Assembly (NCBI RefSeq): GCF_034555375.1
Contig: NZ_CP140706.1
Coordinates: 2,905,001-2,969,000 of the forward strand
Origin: Pseudomonas sp. B33.4
Lineage (GTDB): Bacteria; Pseudomonadota; Gammaproteobacteria; Pseudomonadales; Pseudomonadaceae
DNA: 64,000 nt
Direction: 5' to 3'
Part shown: piece by piece, positions 42,690 through 51,065 of the stretch
How the letters are laid out: each line of letters starts with the position of its first letter
How positions within the stretch are numbered: position 1 is the first letter of the stretch
Notes under the pieces: model-generated
Told to the model about the DNA's origin: nothing
What the model saw: the letters and a program-made list of their open reading frames with translations, nothing else
Databases searched by the model: none
Translations under genes and position numbers: made by a program

Positions 42690-43663
42690 TCGCGCTCCCT
42701 ACACGATTCATCGCTCGCAGGTGGGGCGTGAGCGCGGTCGTCATGATAGATGGCTCTAACCAGCGAAGTCGGACGCCTCTTCACCTCGAGGAAGATCTTG
42801 GAGATGTAGATTCCGACCACTCCAATCGAAAAGATAATGACGCCGCCGATCAGGAACAGCGCGGCCATCAGCGACGTCCACCCGAGAAACACATGCCCCC
42901 AGAACAGCTTTCGCGCGAGGAGGTAGAGAATCACTGTCGTCGCGATGCCCGACGAAAGTAGGCCCAGGTAGAAGATCCCGGTAAGCGGCTTGCTGCTGAA
43001 CGACGTGATCGCGTCGATTGCCATCGTTAACTTCTTGCGAAAGGTGTACGACGAGTTGCCATCGAATATTTTTGTCGCAACGATGCGCTTCTGTCTGAAT
43101 CCCGCATCTTTCCAGACTGCGGGAAGAAACAGTTCCGTTTCACCGTACTGCAGTAGAGCGCTCACATAGCTGCGTTTCATGAGCCGCGAGACGATATCGC
43201 GATCTGATACCTGCACCGGCGAGAGCGCGTTGAACACTTTGTAAAAGAGGTCGCTGGTGAAGGCTTTCGCGAACGGAAGTGTCTTCTTCTCGAGTTGGCC
43301 TACCACCACGTCGGTTTCCGGGTCCTCGTCCATCTCGTGCCAGAAGCGGCCAAGATTCTCCGGTTCTTCCTCGAGATCGACGTCGATTACGAAAACATGC
43401 TCGCCGCTTGCGTAGCGCATGCCGGTGATTAGTGCGCGATGCTGACCGACGTTGCGCGCGAGATCGATCACCCTGACGCGGGGGTCAGACGCGCACAACC
43501 GGCGCGCCAATTCCAATGAATCGTCGGGAGACGCATCGTTGACAAACACAATCTCAAAAGACGATGTGAGTTTTTGCGCATCAGCCACAATGCGGAGATA
43601 AAACTCGTCGATGTAGCCTGCCGACCGATAAAGGCTGGTCACCACGGAGAGCTTTAACATCAT
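42686..43663 (-). CDS. GT2 family glycosyltransferase (GtrB/DPM1-like)
   Basis: A 325-residue glycosyltransferase: a GT-A domain with VVTSLYRSAGYIDEF, the Asp motifs IVFVNDASPDDSLELA and VIDVDLEEEPE, and two C-terminal membrane segments (GIFYLGLLSSGIATTVILYLL and AALFLIGGVIIFSIGVVGIYI). This is the polyprenyl-phosphate glycosyltransferase type of GtrB, ArnC and DPM1 relatives. It would load the sugar on undecaprenyl phosphate at the cytoplasmic face. The first of two tandem ATGs overlaps the previous stop (ATGA). Confidence 0.88.
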   Translation of the reverse strand: MMLKLSVVTSLYRSAGYIDEFYLRIVADAQKLTSSFEIVFVNDASPDDSLELARRLCASDPRVRVIDLARNVGQHRALITGMRYASGEHVFVIDVDLEEEPENLGRFWHEMDEDPETDVVVGQLEKKTLPFAKAFTSDLFYKVFNALSPVQVSDRDIVSRLMKRSYVSALLQYGETELFLPAVWKDAGFRQKRIVATKIFDGNSSYTFRKKLTMAIDAITSFSSKPLTGIFYLGLLSSGIATTVILYLLARKLFWGHVFLGWTSLMAALFLIGGVIIFSIGVVGIYISKIFLEVKRRPTSLVRAIYHDDRAHAPPASDESCRERE

Positions 43664-44352
43664 CGGACCCTCATGAAAGCCGCATGCTCGGGGCCGACGT
43701 TGAAAAGCAGATCTAGTATGCTCACGCCATGCGCGAACGGCGGAAAGAGCTGCGGATATTCCGGGTAGCCGTCATATTGCATCCATTCGACGCGTACACC
43801 AGCATTGGTAAAGAGAGTTTCGTCGAGATAGTCGCTGGCGGCCGGGCCTGACAGATAAATATCCGCACCCGCCTGCCGGCAGATGCCAACCAGCCGTTCG
43901 ACCCGGTCGCCTTCGAGCTCATAGTCTCTTGATGAAGTAATGTGGGTGGTGATGCCGAAAATCGCGCAGACCTCGCGAATGAAAAACGCATTAATATCTG
44001 ACAGTAGTTCGCACGCACCGGCCTCGCTGTACCACGCTTCGACCATAGGAGCATATTTTTCGAAGTGGGGCGCACGCGCATAATTGTTAACGACAGTTCT
44101 CCAGTGTCGTGCTGCCCAGCGCGAATCGACTACTCGCGTCTCGCTGATCTTCTGTCCTAGTCGGTCCTGGCGGACGGGAATCGTCAGCCATTGCACGCCG
44201 GTTTGGGTTTTGATGCGATTACGATTGCGCCAGTCATTCTTTGTGTACTGCACCTCGTCGTACAGGATGAACTCGTCAACTGAGCGGATCAGATCGAAGT
44301 AACCCTTCCACGGTACGTAGTTCGACTGGAGAATGGCGACTTTCCTGGTCAT
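43660..44352 (-). CDS. WbqC family protein
   Basis: A 230-residue protein of the WbqC family: VAILQSNYVPWKGYFDLI at the start, DEFILYDEVQYTKNDWRNRNRI, WLTIPV, then SGPAASDYLDE and FPPFAHGVSILDLLFN at the end. Members occur in O-antigen and flagellin-glycan clusters, and their biochemical role is not settled; some resemble acyl or aminoacyl transfer enzymes. The ATG overlaps the stop of the membrane glycosyltransferase gene, and the stop overlaps the GT2 start. An acyl modification of the amino sugar would be a reasonable guess. Confidence 0.8.
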   Translation of the reverse strand: MTRKVAILQSNYVPWKGYFDLIRSVDEFILYDEVQYTKNDWRNRNRIKTQTGVQWLTIPVRQDRLGQKISETRVVDSRWAARHWRTVVNNYARAPHFEKYAPMVEAWYSEAGACELLSDINAFFIREVCAIFGITTHITSSRDYELEGDRVERLVGICRQAGADIYLSGPAASDYLDETLFTNAGVRVEWMQYDGYPEYPQLFPPFAHGVSILDLLFNVGPEHAAFMRVR

Positions 44353-45521
44353 TGTCGGTCTGCCACTGCAGGCACGACTGGCGCACGCCGGCGCTTCCAT
44401 CGCGCGAGCGCGCTACGGATGAGCACAATAAAGTAGATCACGTACACAACACGCAGGAAGTAGAAGTAGCGGTTCTCGACGTGCGCAATTGCCATGCTAA
44501 GTGATACCGAGCAGAACGCGGTGATTACCAGTACCGCGAGCCACGGCTGGCCAGACGCGATCGAGGCAAAAGACAGGATCGCAACCAGTAGGAATGCGAT
44601 CACGGTGCCGGTGATCTCGGCGCCTGTGTAGTCGATTATCGGCGCCAATGCGTCGGCCGGCGGCCGTCCTGCGTACACCGCCCAGTAGAATTTGGATAGG
44701 CCTATCCAGAACTTTGTGGCGAAATATTGAATCTCCGGAACCTGCGCTGCCAGCTTCGAGAAATAAACAACCGCTGTCGGCTCCATGTACACGGCCAGTT
44801 CGACATAGGGCTGACGATTGGCTGGATCGAATGCGGCCATCGCGCGCAAGTCGTATAGCCACGGCACACCTGAATGCAGATATACCCACAAAATTTGCAC
44901 GAATCCCAGCGATGCACCGCAGCAAAAGCAGATGAGTGATGGAAGCGCGGATTTAATATCGCGCCTGCTAATTAGGGCAAGCCACAGTGGCACGATCAAT
45001 ACCGCGCTTACCGCGAAATTTTGCTTCATCAGGATCGAGGCGCCAAGAAGTATCCCTGCCAGGAATGCCTTGCCTTTCGTTGGGTTAAGTCCATCAGCGC
45101 TTAACAAACAGAATGACAGTAGGAATAGCGTCAGACTTTGAAGGTCGGACAGACGCACTGAAATGTAGCCAATTGAGAACAGTGTGATCAGAATAACAAG
45201 CGAAACATCGCCGATGAGTGGCCGTCTCTGTACGCCGGGCGGCAAAGCGCCGTTCTCGACGCTAGAGAATCGTCGCAGAAGCGTGAGACCAGCATAGATC
45301 AGCAGCACAAAGAAAAGCAGATTCTGGAACAGAGTGATATAGCTCACCAGAATTGGATCATCCGTGAACAGCAACGGGATGGCGTAGTAAATCACAATGC
45401 CGATGGGGCGATAGTCGTGATAACAGGTAGCGCCCGGGTCATCGCTGCCTAGGAGGAAATGCGCACACGCGGTAGCCACTTCAAGATACTGGGGCGCATC
45501 CCCGATCGAAGGAAAATCCAT
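44349..45521 (-). CDS. Multi-pass membrane protein, probable GT-C glycosyltransferase (GtrC-like)
   Basis: A 390-residue integral membrane protein with about nine hydrophobic segments. The start MDFPSIGDAPQYLEVATACA recalls the first periplasmic loop of GT-C transferases, whose acidic residue is catalytic, but the usual preceding membrane helix is missing, so the protein is either short or starts upstream. It heads the operon. In gtr cassettes the third, serotype-specific gene encodes such a protein, moving sugar from the lipid to the O-antigen in the periplasm. No close family was recognised, as expected for this variable component. Confidence 0.6.
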   Translation of the reverse strand: MDFPSIGDAPQYLEVATACAHFLLGSDDPGATCYHDYRPIGIVIYYAIPLLFTDDPILVSYITLFQNLLFFVLLIYAGLTLLRRFSSVENGALPPGVQRRPLIGDVSLVILITLFSIGYISVRLSDLQSLTLFLLSFCLLSADGLNPTKGKAFLAGILLGASILMKQNFAVSAVLIVPLWLALISRRDIKSALPSLICFCCGASLGFVQILWVYLHSGVPWLYDLRAMAAFDPANRQPYVELAVYMEPTAVVYFSKLAAQVPEIQYFATKFWIGLSKFYWAVYAGRPPADALAPIIDYTGAEITGTVIAFLLVAILSFASIASGQPWLAVLVITAFCSVSLSMAIAHVENRYFYFLRVVYVIYFIVLIRSALARWKRRRAPVVPAVADRQ

Positions 45522-46358
45522 GCTCTGCTCTAATACGGGGCGAATCTGCGAGGTTAGTCTAAAGCGTTGAAATTTACAACAAATGCCAACGGCGTCTCGG
45601 GGTGGCCAGGGAGCTGATCAGGGACAGAGCATCAAAATCAGAATAGTGGCGTGAGCTGGAGCAAGTCGAATAGGTAATCGGAGTCCATCTGGTGATCGTC
45701 ATCGTTCGAGATGTGCGTGTGTCGATCTGGATACCAGTGACCCTCCCAGCCCATCAGCGAGGATTCGGTCTGTTTTGGACTCCAGTTGTCTCGGCTCAAG
45801 TAGTTCAGAGCGTGTCGAATCGTATCGTCCCCCCCCCGTATGCCATGCGGGAGCTTCAGGGATTGCTAGAGCTTCACATCACCATCAGTCTGTCGTCACT
45901 AGCAGCCATTTGGCAGTGGTTGCCACTTGGACCGCCCGTCAACGTCGATTCGCTCTGCCGTGCGGGCCTATTCGCCCTCTGAGTTTTTCGGCCTTGTGGT
46001 AAATGGGGGGGGGGGGGGGGGGGCAAGCGATGCGGCAGGGGCGCCTGTTCGTTGCAGTCATCGTTTTAATACCTTATGGAAAGAAAAAGCACCGCATCGT
46101 GGCGGACGACGCGAGGCGAGTTGAGGGGCAGCGAAGCAAGATCTCGTACCAATAAACGTGTTTTGGCATGATTGAGCAAGTATGGTTTTGATCTAAGCCC
46201 TTGATTTAATTGTTCCTGAAAGCTTACTGGACACCTTGAAGCAAAGCGGTGTAATTCTGCTCTCAGGTTTTTCGACAGATTGGAAATTTCTTTCTGGACC
46301 AAATTGGACTGATCGATCCATGTCCTGGTTGACTAGGGGGAGCTACAGCGACTGGGAT
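45522..46358. other. Gene-poor region with homopolymer tracts
   Basis: No convincing gene is present. A 78-codon minus-strand frame at 46066-46302 starts only at a TTG without a ribosome site. The stretch contains a 9-base C run (45829-45837) and a 19-base G run (46005-46023). The promoter of the seven-gene sugar operon should lie at the left edge, but no clear -35/-10 pair was identified. Confidence 0.5.
46005..46023. repeat. Poly-G tract of 19 bases
   Basis: Nineteen consecutive G residues preceded by GGTAAAT. A shorter copy of the same context (CGTAAAT followed by eight G) lies at 39368-39382, on the other side of the sugar operon. Tracts this long vary in length during replication and are also error-prone in sequencing. 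Confidence 0.8.
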
Positions 46359-46574
46359 CTAGGACGCCCCCTTTCCCTTCAGCTTGGCTAAGCCTTGCTT
46401 GATGTGTCCAGCGTTCTCGCCAATTACCCATAAGGCGCCCCGTACGTTGTCTCCGACCTCGCTCATCCCTTGCTTCTCAGAATGAAGCGTCAGCTACATC
46501 AGTGCTGCCTCTAGGGCGAGCTGATTCTGGTACATCCTTTCTAGCACGTCCGATAACGAATATTCGTCTGGCAT
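46359..46574 (-). pseudogene. Small conserved-type gene broken by an in-frame TAG
   Basis: A strong Shine-Dalgarno (AAAGGAGG) precedes an ATG whose frame reads MPDEYSLSDVLERMYQNQLA and LEAALM, then a TAG, then continues for 44 more codons (LTLHSEKQGMSEVGDNVRGA ... HIKQGLAKLKGKGAS) to a normal stop. The part after the TAG keeps coding character, and its layout resembles the 76-residue protein at 48634-48864. A GAG-to-TAG change would explain it. The function of these small helical proteins is unknown to me. Confidence 0.65.
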
Positions 46575-46818
46575 GGCATCGCCTCCTTTCGAGAAAAAGT
46601 ACAAGCATAGTACCGTTAGTGCCCCTGTCAGGCAGTGATTGCGGATTGCTTAGAAATTGCTACAAAGCGAAGAGATTTTAGCGGGTGAGCCCTTCAGGCT
46701 GGGGTGTTGGCGGAGACCTGCGCCCAATCCATCATCGTATCGATCAAGACGTACGAAGCTGGAAATCGAATAGCAACGATGGCAAAGTGCCTTCTTGCCA
46801 TTTTGAGAGGGAGGCGGT

Positions 46819-47511
46819 ATGTACCAGCAGGTACTGGCGCTATTCAGCAGCGACGGTGCAGTTGCGGCCGCCATAGGTGTGCTGGTGGCAGTGATTGTCA
46901 AATCTATATCCATGTTGAATCAGATTATGGAATTTCATGACAAGCACTTCATCGAAAAGCGGTACAAGCTTTTAAAGCAGCTGGCTTCCGGGATTCCGGT
47001 AGAGAGCAGAGTAAAGCGTTACCTGGATGACTCCGTAGAACATGAGATATTTCGTATCGTGTCAGGCATCAGAGGCAGCTCTTTGCAGATCGCAGCTCTG
47101 GTCAAATTGGACAGCCTAGGTTATTGGAATCGGGAGCAGATTCGGAGAGTCGCTAGGTTCCTGGTGGTCACGCCAGGGGAGCCACACCCACTGGTCAAGA
47201 TCACAAAGGCAGACAAATTTGGGGCAATGTTTGGCCTGACGTTTGCCATTCTCCTTCTTCTGACTGGGGGAGTGATTTCGATCGCGCTGACCATCAAAAT
47301 TCCCCCTTTTGGATTCTTCATAGGGTTGACCGTGTTAAGTGTGATGATATGGGCGGGAGCCTTTTTTGCGGCCGACCATGGTGCCTATAAGACTGCCCTA
47401 GATATCCAGAAGTACCTCGCCGAGCATCCCAATACGTTCGCAACGCATCTGTCGGGGAGAGGTGCACCGTCAGAAAATAGGGTTGAAAATGAGGTTCAAG
47501 CCACTACGTAG
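46819..47511 (+). CDS. Membrane protein of unknown function, island cargo next to attR
   Basis: A 230-residue protein with an N-terminal hydrophobic segment (AVAAAIGVLVAVIVKSISML), a central helical soluble part (about residues 35-130, KRYKLLKQL ... REQIRRVARFLV) and two adjacent C-terminal membrane helices (FGLTFAILLLLTGGVISIAL, GFFIGLTVLSVMIWAGAFFA). A GGGAGG Shine-Dalgarno lies 5 bases before the ATG. I do not recognise the family. The position as the last island gene, alone before attR, is typical for accessory cargo such as stress or defence genes; no function can be assigned. Confidence 0.65.
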   Translation: MYQQVLALFSSDGAVAAAIGVLVAVIVKSISMLNQIMEFHDKHFIEKRYKLLKQLASGIPVESRVKRYLDDSVEHEIFRIVSGIRGSSLQIAALVKLDSLGYWNREQIRRVARFLVVTPGEPHPLVKITKADKFGAMFGLTFAILLLLTGGVISIALTIKIPPFGFFIGLTVLSVMIWAGAFFAADHGAYKTALDIQKYLAEHPNTFATHLSGRGAPSENRVENEVQATT

Positions 47512-47680
47512 ATAGCTATCAACGGAGCTAGCGGGCTGACTGTCTCGCGATTGGTCGGGCGTGAAAAGAGTTCGCAACGATATTTGTCCCCTTGATGGGG
47601 CGTGCCCTAGGGGGCTTTAGAAATCAGTAGCTTGCGTAACACATCGCGTGCTAACCTATTGATCTACTTAGCTTTGTAGC

Positions 47681-47731
47681 GTGGATTGCAAATCCACCTA
47701 CGCCGGTTCGATTCCGACCTCGGCCTCCACT
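47681..47731 (+). repeat. attR: second copy of the tRNA-Cys 3' end
   Basis: Fifty-one bases identical to 32395-32445, starting in the anticodon stem and including the CCA. The 5' half of the tRNA is absent, so this is not a functional tRNA gene. It marks the right end of the island, about 200 bases before tRNA-Leu. Confidence 0.9.
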
Positions 47732-47737
47732 ATAAAC

Positions 47738-47774
47738 AAGCTCCGTAGATCCATGATTTACGGAGCTTTTTTAT
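47738..47774 (+). terminator. Original tRNA-Cys terminator at the right junction
   Basis: AAGCTCCGTAGAT pairs with ATTTACGGAGCTT and is followed by a T-run. The hairpin is a diverged relative of the one after the intact tRNA-Cys and is probably the ancestral chromosomal one, displaced by the island. Confidence 0.85.
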
Positions 47775-47926
47775 TTGCACTGCGCTGCAAGATTTAGTCT
47801 TGAAATACGGCCATTGCAAACTTGCTTCGCCGGGAAGTGATGTATATATTTCCCGCTCTGCTGCTCAAGGTTGGATCCTGTCAGGATCTCCACTTCTGGA
47901 GCAGAAGACAGCAACACCGCGCTACC

Positions 47927-48013
47927 GCCCGAATGGCGAAACTGGTAGACGCATGGGACTTAAAATCCCCCGCTCGTAAGGGCGTGCCGGTTCGATTCCG
48001 GCTTCGGGCACCA
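47927..48013 (+). tRNA. tRNA-Leu (UAA)
   Basis: An 87-base class II tRNA with acceptor arms GCCCGAA and TTCGGGC, anticodon TAA within GGGACTTAAAATCCC, a long variable arm (CCCCGCTCGTAAGGGCGT), T-loop TTCGATT and encoded CCA. It completes the Gly-Cys-Leu cluster that the island interrupts. Confidence 0.96.
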
Positions 48014-48024
48014 TGAATATCAAA

Positions 48025-48058
48025 GGCCTGCATGAGTATTCTCATGCAGGCCTTTTTT
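48025..48058 (+). terminator. Terminator after tRNA-Leu
   Basis: GGCCTGCATGAG-TATT-CTCATGCAGGCC is a 12-bp perfect stem followed by six T residues. Confidence 0.93.
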
Positions 48059-48079
48059 GTGCCTGCTTTTTACTTAGCG

Positions 48080-48364
48080 CTAAACAAATGCCTGGCCGCT
48101 AAAACCTCGAGGCAAGCGCTGAAGACCGGCCATTGCTGTCAGCCGATCGATCCATTCTGCGCGCCAGTCTGTTGCGCTGTGCGTGGCTTTGCCTTGACGA
48201 GACATTCTGCGGGCAGCGTTACGCTGATCTTTTCGTGCCTGCTTGTAGGCATCGGTATTGCGGCAGCTGCGGCACTTCACGCGGTTGAGCTCACGGCTTG
48301 CCGCAAGCTGTTTGCCTTTGTGCCCACAGGCCAGATGCCCGTCGACGTTGAAATGGATAACCAT
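48080..48364 (-). CDS. Small Cys-containing protein of unknown function
   Basis: A 94-residue basic protein with an N-terminal Cys motif (HLACGHKGKQLAASRELNRVKCRSC) that may bind zinc, followed by a helical Arg/Lys-rich part (KQARKDQRNAARRMSRQGKA) and a C-terminal WRAEWIDRL. AAGGAG lies seven bases before the ATG. No partner genes are evident; neighbours on the same strand are other small proteins. A nucleic-acid-binding role is possible but is only inferred from charge and the Cys pattern. Confidence 0.65.
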   Translation of the reverse strand: MVIHFNVDGHLACGHKGKQLAASRELNRVKCRSCRNTDAYKQARKDQRNAARRMSRQGKATHSATDWRAEWIDRLTAMAGLQRLPRGFSGQAFV

Positions 48365-48633
48365 AAACCGTCTCCTTTGCGACGTGTATGAGTTATGACA
48401 ACTCACGGATCACACCGTTCGGCGACTGGGTCGCAGGCAAAAGAACACCCGCATGCGGGCGGGTGGGCTGATGTTGTGGTGCAAAGAAGTGATTCCACTG
48501 TAGGCGCACAGTTGCGGTCGTTCTGTGAAAGGTGCCGTCGCCGGAAAAGAATATGGCGGACAGACAAGCATGCGGTGACCCGTGTGTCACCGCAGTGAAG
48601 GCAAACTCTGAAAAAGCCTTGGTGCGATCGGTG

Positions 48634-48864
48634 TCATCTGAACCGAGGCAGTGGCCGATCGACAGGCTTGAGCGCCGACAGCGTATTGCGAATCAGCGGA
48701 GCATCCTTCTCGATATCGTTCAGCCGGTCACGGATGCGCAGGGCGGTCGGGTGTCCGCCTTGGTGGTCGACCCAGTCGGCAATCTCTTTGCAGGCGGCCG
48801 CGAGGCGCGCTTGCCGGGCGTCGAGCAGGGTGAGGAGGGTGGTGATGGACTCTTTTTCGGACAT
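48634..48864 (-). CDS. Small helical protein of unknown function
   Basis: A 76-residue protein, probably all helical (LLTLLDARQARLAAACKEIADW, ALRIRDRLNDIEKDAPLIRNTLSAL), preceded by a very good Shine-Dalgarno (GGAGGTG). The layout of an aromatic residue plus QGG turn followed by a second helix ending in NTLSAL resembles the broken gene at 46359-46574, so the two may be distant paralogues. No function is known to me. Confidence 0.65.
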   Translation of the reverse strand: MSEKESITTLLTLLDARQARLAAACKEIADWVDHQGGHPTALRIRDRLNDIEKDAPLIRNTLSALKPVDRPLPRFR

Positions 48865-48982
48865 GGAACACCTCCGTTCTATGAAACCTGAGCTGCAGCA
48901 AAAAGCCCGCGTGTTGCGAGCCTTCTGCCGTGGGGCGCTGCTCCTTCAGCTGGTTTCAGTATAGACCCGGTTCTGATCGGCA

Positions 48983-49213
48983 TCAGCCGGACGATTCGCG
49001 GGCCGGTAATGGGGAACTGGCTGCGTTGAGGCGTTTGCATTCACGTCGTGCGTCCTCTTCCTCGTCGTAGCCATCGCCGATGAAGCCGCCAGTACGCGTA
49101 TCGCAGATGCGAAACCAGCTATGCGCTTCGGCTGGATCATGCTGGCTGTCACCGGCGCGTCGACCGTGAATAATGATCTTGTTGCAACGCTTCACGACGA
49201 AAATGTCTTCCAT
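48983..49213 (-). CDS. Small conserved-type protein of unknown function
   Basis: A 76-residue protein reading MEDIFVVKRCNKIIIHGRRA, then AHSWFRICDTRTGGFIGDGYDEEEDARRECKRLN. The centre looks like a short beta sheet and the end is an acidic-basic helix. The start was set at the ATG with GGTGA upstream; the longer frame overlaps the ABC-F gene region without coding character. Function unknown. Confidence 0.6.
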   Translation of the reverse strand: MEDIFVVKRCNKIIIHGRRAGDSQHDPAEAHSWFRICDTRTGGFIGDGYDEEEDARRECKRLNAASSPLPARESSG

Positions 49214-49284
49214 GGCGTCACCGCAGCTGATTCGTGTCAGATCAACTATAGAAGCCCCCGGCAATCGTGCAAAAAATACACAGC

Positions 49285-50922
49285 TCAGCTCGTCGGTTGC
49301 CAGCGCCAGCCTTCGCGGTGCCAGATCAAATGATGGCTTGGGTTCAATGCCCGCAAAAACCCCTGATCGTGGGAAACCGCGACAATCGCTCCGGGAAATG
49401 TCTGCAAGGCTTTCTCGAAAGCCTCCACGCAAGCCAGATCAAGATGATTGGTGGGCTCATCCAGCAGCAGCAATTGTGCGGGTGTCTGGCGCCACAGCGC
49501 CAACGCGAGGGCAGCTTTCAAGCGTTCGCCACCACTGAGCGAGCCGCATGGCCGCGTGGCGCGTTGTGCGTCCAGTTGTAATTGCGCGAGGTAACTGCGC
49601 AAGGTGCCTTCGCTCAGGGGCGTTTGCTGTGCCTGCAATTGATCGACAATAGAAGTGCGGTCATCCAGCAGTTTCAGCTGTTGATCGAGAAAGGCAAAAG
49701 CCACATGCGTGATGCATTCGCCACTGACTGGCGTCCATTCACCCGCCAGCAATTTCAGCAGCGTTGATTTGCCACAACCGTTGTGACCGCTGACTGCGAT
49801 GCGCAGCGGTCCCTGAATGGTGAGGTCAAGCCGGGTGGTGGGCGCATCTGCCGGCAACCATGGCAGGCACGCGTCGATCAGTGTGCACACTCGACGATTG
49901 TTTGGAACCGCACTGCCCGGCAGATTGATCAGTACGCCGTCGTCCGGCAATACGTTTTCGTACGCCTCACGCACGCGCTCATCCAGATCGGATTTGCGTG
50001 CCTGATGGCCGACCTTTACGTGGCCCATGATGTCTCGCGCGGCCGCTTTCAGCGCAGCCCGTTCGAAGCCAGAGACGTTAGCGGATTGTGCGTTGCGACG
50101 GCTGCCGGCCGCGTGACGCTGAATGGCGTCGTGCTCGCGTTGCAGTCGCGTACGTTCGCGCTGACGTTCGGTGCGGGCCTGATCGAGTTGCGCCTGCGCT
50201 GCTTGTTGATGTACTCGACGTTGCTCGGTGAACTCCGAAAACCTGCCGCTGAAAACTGTAGCCCCCAGCGGCGTAAGTTCGACGATTCGCTGCATCTGCT
50301 CCAGCATTTGCCGGTCATGACTGACGACGATCAGTCCGCCACGCCAGCGATCGAGCGAGCTCATCAGCCACTGTCGACCGGCAGTGTCGAGGTGATTGGT
50401 CGGCTCGTCGAGCACCAGTAATTGCGCCTGACTCAGCAGCGCACCGATCAAGGCAATCCTGGCTTGCTGGCCACCGCTGAGATTTTCGGTCAGATCCGTC
50501 GCGGTGATATCGGTCAGCGCGGCCTCATCAAGCATTTGACGCAATCGTTCTGCCAGATCCCAGCGTTCACCGATGAGATCGAAATCTTCGGCTGTGGCAC
50601 CACCGAGTTTCAGTCGTTCCAGTGCGCGGATCACCGTGGCTGTTCCTGTCGCGTCAGCTACGGTTTGTCCAGGTGTGGTGACGAAGGTTTGCGCGACATA
50701 GTGCGCGGACGCTGAACGTGCCACGCTGCCGAAATCAGGCTGCAACTGCCCGGCAATCAAGCGTGCGAGCACACTTTTGCCGACGCCATTGCGCCCGACG
50801 ATAGCGGTCGGTTGACCATCGAAATTCAGGTTCAGGGCTTCGAATAGCGTGACGCCATTGGCGAACTGAAAACCCAGTTGATTCAGGGAAACGAGTGCGG
50901 CTGTACGCGAGACGTGAGTCAT
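49285..50922 (-). CDS. ABC-F family ATPase
   Basis: A 545-residue soluble protein with two ABC domains (Walker A GRNGVGKS and GHNGCGKS; signatures LSGGQQAR and LSGGERLK; Walker B LLVLDEPTNHLD twice) and a charged helical linker around residues 235-310. It has no membrane part. This is the ABC-F layout (Uup, YheS, EttA, antibiotic-resistance types), whose members act on ribosomes. The linker sequence does not identify the subgroup. GGAGGTG precedes the ATG; a start 11 codons earlier is unlikely. It is monocistronic. Confidence 0.9.
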   Translation of the reverse strand: MTHVSRTAALVSLNQLGFQFANGVTLFEALNLNFDGQPTAIVGRNGVGKSVLARLIAGQLQPDFGSVARSASAHYVAQTFVTTPGQTVADATGTATVIRALERLKLGGATAEDFDLIGERWDLAERLRQMLDEAALTDITATDLTENLSGGQQARIALIGALLSQAQLLVLDEPTNHLDTAGRQWLMSSLDRWRGGLIVVSHDRQMLEQMQRIVELTPLGATVFSGRFSEFTEQRRVHQQAAQAQLDQARTERQRERTRLQREHDAIQRHAAGSRRNAQSANVSGFERAALKAAARDIMGHVKVGHQARKSDLDERVREAYENVLPDDGVLINLPGSAVPNNRRVCTLIDACLPWLPADAPTTRLDLTIQGPLRIAVSGHNGCGKSTLLKLLAGEWTPVSGECITHVAFAFLDQQLKLLDDRTSIVDQLQAQQTPLSEGTLRSYLAQLQLDAQRATRPCGSLSGGERLKAALALALWRQTPAQLLLLDEPTNHLDLACVEAFEKALQTFPGAIVAVSHDQGFLRALNPSHHLIWHREGWRWQPTS

Positions 50923-51065
50923 CGGCACCTCCAAAAATGTCGTGAAAACTGACAAGCGCCGAGAGCGGCGTGTCGCGATTGCATTTTTAGAAGGTTGAGT
51001 TGTTCACTTCTGCGGTCGTCCGGAGGAGGGGAAGGTCGCTAGCCTAGATGACGCTGCGCAGCGGA

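Larger units (their letters stand above)
32446..47731. mobile_element. Genomic island integrated in tRNA-Cys
   Basis: About 15.3 kb lie between the two 51-bp copies of the tRNA-Cys 3' end. The island interrupts the conserved tRNA-Gly-Cys-Leu cluster. It contains an integrase remnant near the left end, P2-like tail and lysis genes, and blocks of clearly different base composition. With a decayed integrase it is probably no longer mobile by itself. Related terminators follow both tRNA-Cys ends, so the element carried its own tRNA-terminator segment. Confidence 0.88.

Noticed and set aside
46066-46302. Minus-strand 78-codon open frame in the gene-poor part of the island
   Set aside because: Its only start is a TTG without Shine-Dalgarno, and the product is not recognisable; it may be a remnant but cannot be supported as a gene.
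47822-48016. Plus-strand 64-codon frame over tRNA-Leu
   Set aside because: Most of its length is the tRNA-Leu gene; no ribosome site is present.
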